12,090 nt of DNA, from the NCBI GenBank assembly GCA_003024985.2, contig PXIH01S0001411.1; one strand, written 5' to 3'. The position numbers and the translations under genes are program-made. This document shows, piece after piece, positions 1-7,001 of this stretch (the stretch's first letter is position 1; the number at the start of each line of letters is the position of its first letter). The DNA is from Euperipatoides rowelli. Its lineage: Eukaryota > Onychophora > Udeonychophora > Euonychophora > Peripatopsidae. The notes beneath the pieces are model-generated. The model was not told the origin of the DNA. It did not search any database and saw only the letters and a program-made list of their open reading frames with translations.

Positions 1-92
1 CATAGAAGCTACAATATATGAGATGATGTAAAACACATAAAAATGACGTCACAGCATAATAATGTCAGCTGGTGACATGAGAATTTTTACAT

Positions 93-301
93 GGCGCTCT
101 TGTATGGATACCCTGTCCTGAACCTTAAATGAGGTAAAATGAAGAAAAATCTAGGGGGCGCTCTTGCTTGGATATCCCTTGGATTTCCTTCAGAGTGATA
201 AAGTCAAAATGCAGTGATGGCGCTCTTGTTCAGCGATGGCGCTATATATTTATGTTTTGACAAGAAATAGGGGGGCGCTTTTGCTTGGTGGGGCGCTCTT
301 G
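93..301 (+). repeat. GGCGCTCTTG dispersed repeat cluster
   Basis: The 10-mer GGCGCTCTTG occurs exactly at 93, 157, 219 and 292 and with one change (GGCGCTTTTG) at 274. A truncated GGCGCTAT lies at 238. The first two copies share a longer unit that continues with TGGATA(C/T)CC. The copies are 64, 62, 55 and 18 bases apart, all on the same strand, in otherwise AT-rich DNA. It looks like a decayed minisatellite or the internal repeats of an old element. No coding potential is visible. Confidence 0.6.
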
Positions 302-950
302 GTCGGCATTCTACTGTATTAGCCATTGTAGGCTAATAGCATTTCCTCTTTTTTTTTTTACCCACTATTGAATTAATGCCAGAATGAACTCAAAACCGGT
401 AGGAGAGATCCCTGAAATTTTATTCTGAAGTATTGTTGTTGGTACTTTATAGAAGTTGCTAGCAGTATGGATGGTACTAACTTTCATGCCATCATGAATG
501 GCTATAAGTACTAGTTTTATTTTTGATGGTGAATATGGTCATCTTTTAGTGTTAGAAGTCATTGTTATTCTTAATCCTATAAAATGAACAATAATCTTAG
601 ATTTATGCATAAAAAGAATTTGTTAATGTTCTCATAAATATATTGACACAAACATTATTTTATAAGCTAACATACACACACCCTGGAACATGCACACTAA
701 AACTATAATATTCAAGAAATCATCAAAGAGTTAGACAAAACAATTGATTCAGGCAATCTACTAATCATTATTAAAAATAAACAGCCTGTTGCACAGATAA
801 TACTAATTCCAGACTGTCTACAAAATATGTTTTTCAAAAAATGGTCTCTTTAATTTGAATTTCCCAGAGGTTAAATTCATTAGAGCTTGACCCAAATAGC
901 TAATAATAAAAATTAAATTTGGCTACTTTTTAAGTTCAGTTTTACATTGT
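302..950. other. AT-rich stretch without recognisable genes
   Basis: I see no convincing ORF, RNA gene or transposon terminus here. It holds a T-run near 350, one TAGGCTA at 329-335 and scattered short A/T runs. It is most simply intergenic or intronic DNA. Confidence 0.6.
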
Positions 951-1047
951 GCCATAGGTGGGACTTATAGGTCTCCTTCTATGGTCACATGCTGGCCATA
1001 GATGGGCATCTCTGGACTCTGGTTATAAAGTTGCTACTTATGGCCAG
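951..1047 (+). repeat. GC-richer segment with a short direct repeat
   Basis: GCCATAGGTGGG at 951 recurs as GCCATAGATGGG at 995, 44 bases downstream. Both are followed by a CTC-containing stretch, and another TATGGCC lies at about 1038. The segment is less AT-rich than its surroundings, so it may be a fragment of an old repeat. A 60-codon reading frame runs through it (958-1140) but has no recognisable domain and ends in a low-complexity tail, so I do not call a gene. Confidence 0.3.
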
Positions 1048-1140
1048 GCTTTATTTCTGACAATAAAAAGGCTAAATTTTACCAAAATTGTTACAAACAC
1101 AATTGTTACAATGTTATTACAACACACAAACAATAATTAG

Positions 1141-1394
1141 TTAGGGATATTAAAAATTACACATGCCAATAAAATATCTGTTTCCTTAAAATTATTAAGA
1201 ATGATGAGCAAACATGGAGATTTTTCAATCAAACTTAAAAGATATTGAAATGTTGATTTCTGAATAGCCAATCACAGTTTTTCATAAGCTCTAATACTTG
1301 GGCAAAACAATAAAAGCATTCTAATTGGATGAAATACTTATTGGACTTTATTTCGTATAATTAAAAATAGGGGGTGCCCCCACCCTCTGTGTGT
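1141..1394. other. AT-rich flank upstream of the duplicated unit
   Basis: No gene is visible. The only structured piece is the GC-rich inverted repeat GGGGGTGCCCCCACCC at 1370-1385, directly before the GT repeat where similarity to the downstream gene copy begins. I see no similarity between this flank and the DNA preceding the intact copy. Confidence 0.5.
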
Positions 1395-1452
1395 GCTTGC
1401 ATTTACTGTGATGTATGTTTTGAAAACTAATAGACACATTTCTTATTTATAG
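1387..1452 (+). other. Intron 3' end of the pseudogene copy
   Basis: The short GTGTGTG run, CTTGCATTTA, the branch-point-like ACTAAT (CTAAT at 1427-1431) and the acceptor TTATTTATAG ending at 1452 match 6941-7001 before the intact exon. Intronic sequence shared by both copies shows that they arose by DNA duplication and not from a spliced mRNA. Confidence 0.7.
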
Positions 1453-3224
1453 AACTTGAAGATTTGAACACTGGAAGAATGCCCAACTATACAGTTCTAC
1501 CTCCGCCATACATAAGGTTTGACCATCTGTCGCGGTTTGGTGTTGCATCACATAGATCAAAATAACTTGATTCTAAAAACAAGGTATCGGTCACATCATC
1601 TTTTGAGTCGGATGCTGATAATTCAAACAAAAAAGGCCCATATTTAATTCGGAAATGGCCGAACAGTTATTCATGTGACACATATCCAAATAAATTGCCT
1701 TGCGTATCAGATTCAGCTGAATACAAATTGACCAACGTGCAGAAAGATGCAGCGGGAAATGATATTTAAATAATTGAAAAATACAAATTGCAAAACAAAG
1801 AAACTATAGAAATGATTAGTGTATTTGTATCTACTCTGAAATCAAAGTCCGATTGTGAAATCACTATTTTACATCATAGATATTTCAGTCTGTCTGGCAC
1901 AAGAGAAGCCATAGATTTAGCCAAAGAGTTGATACAAATGATAATAGAAAAAATCCATCTTTTTTACAGGATGGAAATGATGGATGTTCTTGAACATCAA
2001 ATTGAAATGATTATTCCTGGAAACAAGGTAGGTAGTGTGATTGGACCTAAAGGCTCAACAATAATACTGTTAAGAAAGCAAACGGGTTGTAAAATTAACA
2101 TTATTGTTGATTCATTTAGTTATCAAATCGATAGAAAATTACGGATTACTGGAGAATATGCCAATAGTAGATGTGCTCAAGAGCTTGATTAATTCTAAGA
2201 CAATCGGTAAACAAAGGAAAATTAAACCTGACCTTAAGTTTAAAGTAGGATCTTCTCATACTGATCAATTTAACCAGGATAAATATCAAGCAATTATTTA
2301 TGTGCCGACTAAGGCGAGCACAGTGATAATTGGATCGGAAGGAAAAACAATCGCCCAAATAAAAAAAAACAGATTGGACTTTTGAATCTACGAATATCCA
2401 CTGATACATTACCTGATCAAAATAAGAAGCATTTAGTGATGTGTGGTACTCCTCAAGAAATCTATTGTGCTAAACAATTGATTCAAGAAAAGATTAAAAA
2501 GTATACCAAGTGAAAACAGGTGATTTCAGTCCAGAGCTGACAAGGCAAGCAAATGATTTGGATGTGGCGTCTTATTCTTGGTTAAATAGCTTTCTTGGAA
2601 CCATAGCCGATACTAATGATTCAAAAAAATCCAGTTTCCACAACCTCTTTGGAAGTGACATCTTATCCTTGGTTAAATAATTCTCTTGGAACCAAGGCTA
2701 CTACTAACGATTAAAAAAATTCAGTATCCACAGCCTCTTTGCCACAATGTTATCTTTCTCTTTTAAGTTTAATAGGAAAGCAGTCCAGTCATGAAGATCC
2801 ATTAGCATGTATTCCTGATTCTGTAGGATCTGCCAAACTGTTTGCCATCTAGATTCTCATGCTATTCCATATCCAAATTCCACTGCTGAATGCCTCCGAT
2901 CTGCCATAGTTTATGATGATAATATTAAGGTGGGACAGCATCAAAAAACCCCACACGGTTCATCAAAATTTTGTAGCAGGACAAAATAATAGAACTTCCA
3001 GATCCGAATAGCAACAATCACAAGATTTACATAACGTTATGCCATTTACGTCAGAGTATCGACGCTTACCAGCTGAACAATTTGGCAACTACTCTCATCA
3101 AGTAATCAATATTTACAAACGGAGCTATATCAGCAGCCATCCATATTACAGAACAAACATTTGCTACCAAGGCCAAATTATTGAGAAAGCCTTTTACAAT
3201 ATAGGCCTATCAGAATTTATATAA
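1453..3224 (+). pseudogene. Pseudogene of the multi-KH-domain RNA-binding protein
   Basis: This is a decayed tandem paralogue of the gene at 7002-9029, colinear with it from the splice acceptor to the C terminus. The first exon bases read ELEDLNTGRMPNYTVLPP, against ELEDLATGRMSNYPVLPP in the intact copy. In-frame TAA stops lie at 1563 and 1767. An 11-nt deletion near 2181, flanked by AGAGC microhomology, shifts the frame inside the second KH domain. More shifts follow at the A-run near 2365 and further on, and a repeat unit carries GAT-TAA where the intact copy has GAT-TCA. Relics remain clear: a KH core VIGPKGSTI (GXXG at 2043-2054), a third KH core with GSEG (2332-2343), CGTPQEIYCAKQLIQEK, two SY(S/P)WLN units near 2570 and 2661, and a LPAEQ tail near 3070. 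A conserved first exon is not seen. The longest surviving frame is 1788-2192, too short to be the whole protein. Confidence 0.88.
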
Positions 3225-3690
3225 TGAATAAAATCATCAATAATCTAAAGAAGACTATTGACAATTATCCGCAACTTAATAAAAAGTAATATCTAAATTT
3301 GGTTAGTTCAAGCTTTTTAACTACATTATTATTATAATTAATAAAATTCTATGTTTTTGGAAAACCTTACTAAATTTGTATAAATTCATTCTAATAGCTG
3401 TAGGAGGTATGGTATAATATCAGAGCATTGTTTAATATTGTTCCTCCTTGTGCTGTTCCTCTGAAAGAACCTTTTTTTTAGTGTGATTGTAGTTGTAACT
3501 TGTAGCCTATTTTTATTTTTTTCAACGTCATTTATTGCTAACTGTATCTAGAGTTTTTAGATAATTAAATATATATGCTTCAATCATTTGCAAAACAAAT
3601 CCTTATACAGAATGTACTGTACATTAATAAAAGGTCTAATAGCAAAATAAACAATTGTTTTTATTTATGTTTCAAATCTTATGGAACAAT
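3225..3690 (+). other. 3' UTR-equivalent of the pseudogene
   Basis: This region aligns along its length with the 3' UTR of the intact gene. Shared blocks include ATGTTTTTGGAAAA, GAGCATTGTTTAATATTGTT, TCAATCATTTGCAAAACAAA and the terminal AATAGCAAAATAAACAATTG. Candidate poly(A) signals AATAAA lie at 3627-3632 and 3646-3651, the second in the block best conserved between copies. Similarity falls off after the TTATGGAACA at about 3690. Confidence 0.7.
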
Positions 3691-3835
3691 TATTTTATTT
3701 GAAATTGACTTTCGGAGACATAGATAGAATAAAACTGATAGACTCTTATGTCAATCAAGACGGTGTAATTTTTCAAATAACATGCATGAATTTAAACCCA
3801 TTTCTATCTACTCCTTAAGTTACAATCTTATAAAA
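3691..3835. other. Short insertion specific to the pseudogene side
   Basis: Similarity to the flank of the intact copy pauses after TTATGGAACA and resumes at GATGTATCAT (about 3848, against about 9585). The intact side has only about 40 bases in between. Either this piece was inserted here or its partner was deleted. No ORF or clear terminal repeat is visible. Confidence 0.45.
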
Positions 3836-4155
3836 AAATTTTATTTAGATGTATCATATTTTTGTAGAAATTATTTTTTTTAATATATACAGTATAAGCC
3901 TATATAAGGATTCCCCAAAAATAGTTTTTTTATTTTTATTATTTGTTAATTAATTGGTGTTTCAAGTGATATCTGGATCGTTTCAAGCTATAAATTACCG
4001 TACTTTCTTAATATGGCATTTACGTGGGACGGGAAGTTCATTGCTCACATATATGTATTAAAACGAGGTGGCAGTTCATTGAATTTAAATTATTTCTTGA
4101 AATATTCAAAATCGCTTGAACATCTTAATTAATTATGCATGTTTATTAATTTGTA

Positions 4156-4193
4156 TGCATGCTTTCCCCAGACTATAAAGGGAAGAGCGTGCA
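4156..4193. repeat. Inverted repeat / hairpin
   Basis: TGCATGCTTTCCCC at 4156-4169 faces GGGAAGAGCGTGCA at 4180-4193 across a 10-nt spacer, giving an imperfect stem with a mismatch and a one-base bulge. ATGCATG also occurs a little upstream near 4135. Confidence 0.5.
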
Positions 4194-4228
4194 TTCAAAC
4201 ATTGCTAATTGTTTGTATATTAGAGAGC

Positions 4229-4302
4229 TGCTGCCCTCTAGCGAACAATTGTCTGTTTATTTTATATTTCATTTTATTCTATTGTAGCTAGAGGGAGCAG
4301 TC
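4229..4302. repeat. Inverted repeat around CCCTCTAGC
   Basis: CTGCTGCCCTCTAGC near 4230-4245 is nearly complementary to GCTAGAGGGAGCAG near 4288-4301. The roughly 40-base AT-rich spacer could form a loop. A second CCTCTAG follows just downstream. Confidence 0.45.
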
Positions 4303-4441
4303 CTCTAGGCAGATAGCCCCCGTTAGTGGCTATGGTTTATTTTACACTTTAGTTGTTTCACCTTGCAATAGAACTGGTAAATAAAAACACTCTTGGCTGC
4401 CAAATTGTGTTCCATAATGATCATTGCATCATAGCACACCT

Positions 4442-4479
4442 GTAGTGGTTTTGCTTCCGATATCTAGCAGAACCATTAC
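4442..4479. repeat. 14-bp stem hairpin
   Basis: GTAGTGGTTTTGCT (4442-4455) and AGCAGAACCATTAC (4466-4479) flank a 10-nt loop. As DNA the arms differ at two positions. As RNA both would be G-U wobbles, so the stem would be continuous over 14 pairs. It lies at the right edge of the pseudogene-side insertion. Confidence 0.5.
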
Positions 4480-4621
4480 AATACATAGTATATACAGGTA
4501 CAATCTGTATGTATATCAATGGTGTGCGAGTAGAGAATTTTATAAATGAGTCGAATTCGAGCGAGTATATACTAAGATTTGAGTATTTATGAGTTTGGTC
4601 ACAATATGTAGCCTACTATAG

Positions 4622-4635
4622 CAGGGGTGTCAACT
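4622..4635 (+). mobile_element. hAT-type terminus inside the 1.1-kb insertion
   Basis: CAGGGGTGTCAACT resembles the widespread hAT terminal motif that begins CAGGGGTGTC. No matching inverted end (AGTTGACACCCCTG) is visible downstream, so it is either a truncated nested element or a subterminal relic. Confidence 0.35.
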
Positions 4636-4733
4636 AATTTTTACATAAGCTCTAACTTGTCAGTGAAATTCATCCACAATTTACTCTTTCAAAAATTGAG
4701 GTGTAAGAGACACGACTCCAGCCTAAAATTCCA

Positions 4734-4815
4734 GGGGGGTTGGGGGGAGGCAGTGAACAAAAATTTGTAATTCATGATCGATTTTCCTAGTGTGTGTGTG
4801 GGGGGGGGGGGGGGG
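4734..4815 (+). repeat. G-run cluster with TG microsatellite
   Basis: Two G6 runs (4734-4739, 4742-4747) are followed by a (TG)n tract at about 4791-4799 that passes into 16 consecutive G at 4800-4815. In this AT-rich setting the tract is compositionally extreme. It could form G-quadruplex structure and is prone to replication and sequencing length errors. Confidence 0.7.
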
Positions 4816-5620
4816 AATTATAAAACAAAGGAAGTTATCTGAAATAATAAATTATGGCCAAATATTGCAATTTTTATTATTGATTTGAATTTCATTGTTT
4901 TTGTTTTTTTACTTTGCTGTTATTTTATATATTTAAAATAAAATTTTGATATTAGCCTGCCATATGCTCGGGCCAGTCGATACTCTTTAGAAATAAGCAG
5001 CTTGTTACATTTCAAATGAATATTTATCTTTATAGACATTAGAAAGGAAATATAAAATTTAGGCCTACTAACTATTTTTTTTTTAAACAGTAAGAAATTT
5101 AATTATAAAAAACTAAAATGTAATAAAAGATTCCTTTTAAGAATTATCATTATGAGAACTATTTTATTAGGCTATATTAAAAAAAATAATTTAGCACTTT
5201 AAGAAGTGCTGAAAGAAAATATATTTGACGCAGCACATCATTTTTTTTTCTTGTGCATTTAAAGTTAATGACATGCAATATTATTTACTATTTTATTAAC
5301 AGCAGAGAAGGTTTCATAAACAATGATATTTTCTGAGCTAACGATCTATTTTATAAAACAGTTGGGAATACAAACTGGAAATCCTTTCCAAAATACCATT
5401 TTCAAAATATTAATGGACTATTATTAGAACTATTTTTTTTATATTTTCTTTTTAATATTTTATCCTAGAAAACATTTAAACTCATATATCATATAGGCTA
5501 CTCATTTTTTATTCGATACTCAAAATTTTCGATTATTTTAGAAAGTGCAATGAGCGAGTATGAGCAGGATCCAAACTCGAACTCGCTCGATATTTTCGAG
5601 TAGCACACACTCAATTCAAT

Positions 5621-5800
5621 ATAGTACATGTCTGAAAATCTGGACAACCTGAGAATCTGAACTTTATTCAAATAGTCATTGAGATACCTATAGTTGTACA
5701 TTCCCTTCTGCTTTTGTCTCATCTTTTATTACTCTGATCGCGGATTTTAATAATCTCAGGATCTGTGCCCCTTTGTTTATACTCTTGTTTGTACCCATTG
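5621..5800. repeat. Continuation of duplicated flank, paired with 9690-9857
   Basis: Immediately after the transposon, TCTGAAAATCTGGAC (5631) matches 9702. Then CTTTATT-AAATAGT, ATCTCAGGAT/TTATCAGGAT and CTCTTGTTT match in the same order. A 17-base piece (AACCTGAGAATCTG...) is present only here. Similarity fades near 5800/9860, which marks the visible downstream edge of the duplicated unit. Confidence 0.5.
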
Positions 5801-6120
5801 ATGTGTCGCAAATAATCCAACTCGACTGAGTTTTTTTAAAAATTCATAGTCTGGGTATCAAATTATTTGATAATTAAAAAATAGGGAGGCTATTCAGCAC
5901 GCAGAATATCTCCCTGAGGCTAGCAAATATTTTAGACTTGTAAACTATATTTTAGTAAAAAAAACACGAATTCTAGCTGCAGCTTATTATTTCAGTGCTC
6001 CTTATCCACCTGAGTTTCCTAATAAAAGGGAAAACATGATAATTCCTGATATTTCAAGAATACTCCTGATTTTATGATTTTTATATTAAATATTTCCTCA
6101 TTCGATAAAAAGAGGAGATT
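5801..6120. other. AT-rich intergenic stretch
   Basis: No ORF or RNA gene is visible. One arm of a direct repeat lies at about 6042-6082 (TCCTGATATTTCA ... CTCCTGATTTTATGAT). Its partner is at about 6629-6678 (TCCTGATCTTTCA ... CATCCTGATTTT ... ATGAT). Confidence 0.4.
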
Positions 6121-6162
6121 TATAGTACAAGTCCAAACCTGGACCACCCGAGAATCCGGACT
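6121..6162 (+). repeat. Tigger/pogo-like repeat related to 5620-5663
   Basis: TATAGTACAAGTCCAAACC, then GGACCACCCGAGAATCCGG, resembles 5620-5663 in the same orientation (TATAGTACATGTCTGAAAAT, then GGACAACCTGAGAATCTG). A shorter form lies at 9702. The AATCCGGAC-type phrasing recalls ends of Tigger/pogo-family elements, but I find no convincing inverted partner, so the family is only a suggestion. Confidence 0.4.
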
Positions 6163-6184
6163 CCCTGGTACAATTTAATCTGAA

Positions 6185-6212
6185 ATGCGAAAAAGTGGAG
6201 GGAGCAAGATAG
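6185..6212 (+). CDS. Candidate first coding exon of the intact KH gene
   Basis: ATG at 6185 opens the short frame MRKSGGSKI and ends at 6212 in ATAG followed by GTAAAT, a good splice donor. The donor leaves one base of a codon. The exon at 7002 begins at the second codon position, so joining gives GAA (E) and continues LEDLATGRM. The intron would be about 789 bases. Phase agreement alone happens by chance one time in three, and no counterpart is seen upstream of the pseudogene, so this is a hypothesis. Translation could instead start at the ATG at 7028, which both copies conserve. Confidence 0.22.
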
Positions 6213-6217
6213 GTAAA

Positions 6218-6374
6218 TGAAGAAGATTACTGATTTTGAAGAAGTAGAAAAGAACCGGCTGCAGAAGTTGACGCAGCAACACAGCTTATTTCAGTAGCTG
6301 TGGAAAACTTAACTGCAGCAGGCAATGATGTGAAGAAAATTAGTTGTGAAACTTATTCTCACTGCAGGGAATGA
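6218..6374 (+). other. Possible decayed coding fragment
   Basis: One frame reads MKKITDFEEVEK from 6218. A shift near 6251 then gives a second frame reading PAAEVDAATQLISVAVENLT and onward to a TGA at 6372. The Ala/Val/Glu-rich, codon-like composition is richer in GC than the surrounding DNA. KITDF is reminiscent of motifs in transposase and BED-type proteins, but I do not recognise the fragment. It lies just downstream of the Tigger-like repeat, and inside the proposed intron if the exon at 6185 is real. Confidence 0.25.
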
Positions 6375-6912
6375 AAAACTAAGTTGCTTCTCAGGTTGTT
6401 GAAGAGACCAGAACAAAGCTAAAAACCTTATGAGAAAAGCTTGACAAGTTAATAGAGAGAAAAAAAATATATTGGACGTAATATAATTTACTTCAATCTG
6501 TACAATAAATAAGCTAGACTACTTTCTTCAACAATTTTAGTCTGTGTTTAATAATTAGTGATTTGTCAAATTTTAATTAGAAATGCAGAATTATAATCTA
6601 TAGTACAATGATTGAAAGCAAAATTTTCCCTCCTGATCTTTCAGATGAAAATACATCCTGATTTTTTTTTTATGATGACAAGGAGCCCTGTTATTTCCAA
6701 AGGTAGTATACATACAGTATCAGATTGATGTCTGCTTATTGGAATTATTTTGGCTATGTAACTCCTCATGACATAGCACTTTGAGATTAATTATTAATTG
6801 TATTATGAGTTTAAGAATTTAATTCAACAGCCTTTAAATAATATGAATATTTTCTGCTCTATAAAATATTATTTGCTGCACATAGATATAGTTTAAAGAA
6901 ATATATCTTCAG
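6375..6912. other. AT-rich stretch, probably intronic or upstream
   Basis: No ORF or RNA gene is visible. It contains the second arm (6629-6678) of the TCCTGAT direct repeat and simple A/T runs. Confidence 0.4.
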
Positions 6913-6940
6913 TATATATATATGTGTGTGTGTGTGTGTG
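6913..6940 (+). repeat. (TA)n(TG)n microsatellite at the duplication edge
   Basis: TA dinucleotides at 6913-6922 pass into TG dinucleotides at 6923-6940. The pseudogene has a shorter GTGTGTG at the equivalent place, and similarity between copies starts here. The microsatellite therefore sits at the visible left breakpoint of the tandem duplication. Confidence 0.8.
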
Positions 6941-7001
6941 CTTGCATTTATACTGTGCTGTATGTTTTTAAAACTAATAGACACTTATTTCATATTTATA
7001 G
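6941..7001 (+). other. Intron 3' end with branch point and acceptor
   Basis: CTTGCATTTA, AAAACTAATAGACAC and CATATTTATAG are conserved with 1397-1452. CTAAT (6974-6978) fits a branch point about 25 bases before the AG at 7000-7001. The open frame that continues upstream to 6926 encodes a hydrophobic, Cys-rich stretch (MCVCVLAFILCC...) only because it translates the TG repeat and polypyrimidine tract, so it should not be read as a signal peptide. Confidence 0.65.

Larger units (their letters stand above)
3905..4480. other. About 570 bp of sequence specific to the pseudogene side
   Basis: The flanks of the two gene copies align up to about 3900 (about 9640) and again from about 4485 (about 9658, ATATACAGGTACA). 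The sequence between is absent beside the intact copy. It contains three hairpin-capable inverted repeats (4156-4193, 4229-4302, 4442-4479) and no ORF. An inserted non-autonomous element is the simplest reading, but I cannot define its ends or family. Confidence 0.4.
4521..5612. mobile_element. hAT-like non-autonomous DNA transposon (about 1.1 kb)
   Basis: The left end GGTGTGCGAGTAGAGAAT and the reverse complement of the right end, GAGTGTGTGCTACTCGAAAA, form imperfect terminal inverted repeats. They are followed by subterminal TCGA/CGAGCGAG motifs on both sides. The flanking 8-mers ATATCAAT (4513-4520) and AATTCAAT (5613-5620) match at 6 of 8 positions, as expected for an aged 8-bp hAT target duplication. 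The corresponding flank of the intact gene copy (9664-9717) reads straight across the site without this sequence, so it is a paralogous empty site. No transposase ORF is present. The hAT assignment rests on target length and terminus style and is an inference. Confidence 0.65.

Noticed and set aside
958-1140. 60-codon ORF MGLIGLLLWSHAGHRW...
   Set aside because: Short, no recognisable domain, low-complexity C-terminal part, and lies in a repeat-like segment. Consistent with a chance frame.
2146-2409. Antisense ORF over the pseudogene
   Set aside because: Shadow of the KH coding sequence on the opposite strand.
3039-3224. 61-codon ORF MPFTSEYRRLPAEQF... as a separate gene
   Set aside because: Its first residues match the C-terminal tail of the intact KH protein (FMSDYRCLPAEQ). 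It is a pseudogene remnant followed by a shifted frame.
1453-3224. Processed retropseudogene
   Set aside because: Shared intron 3' end and downstream flank, and no poly-A tract at the end of homology, point to segmental duplication.
5498-5722. 74-codon minus-strand ORF
   Set aside because: Crosses the right end of the hAT-like insertion and its flank, so it cannot be an old conserved gene. No domain.
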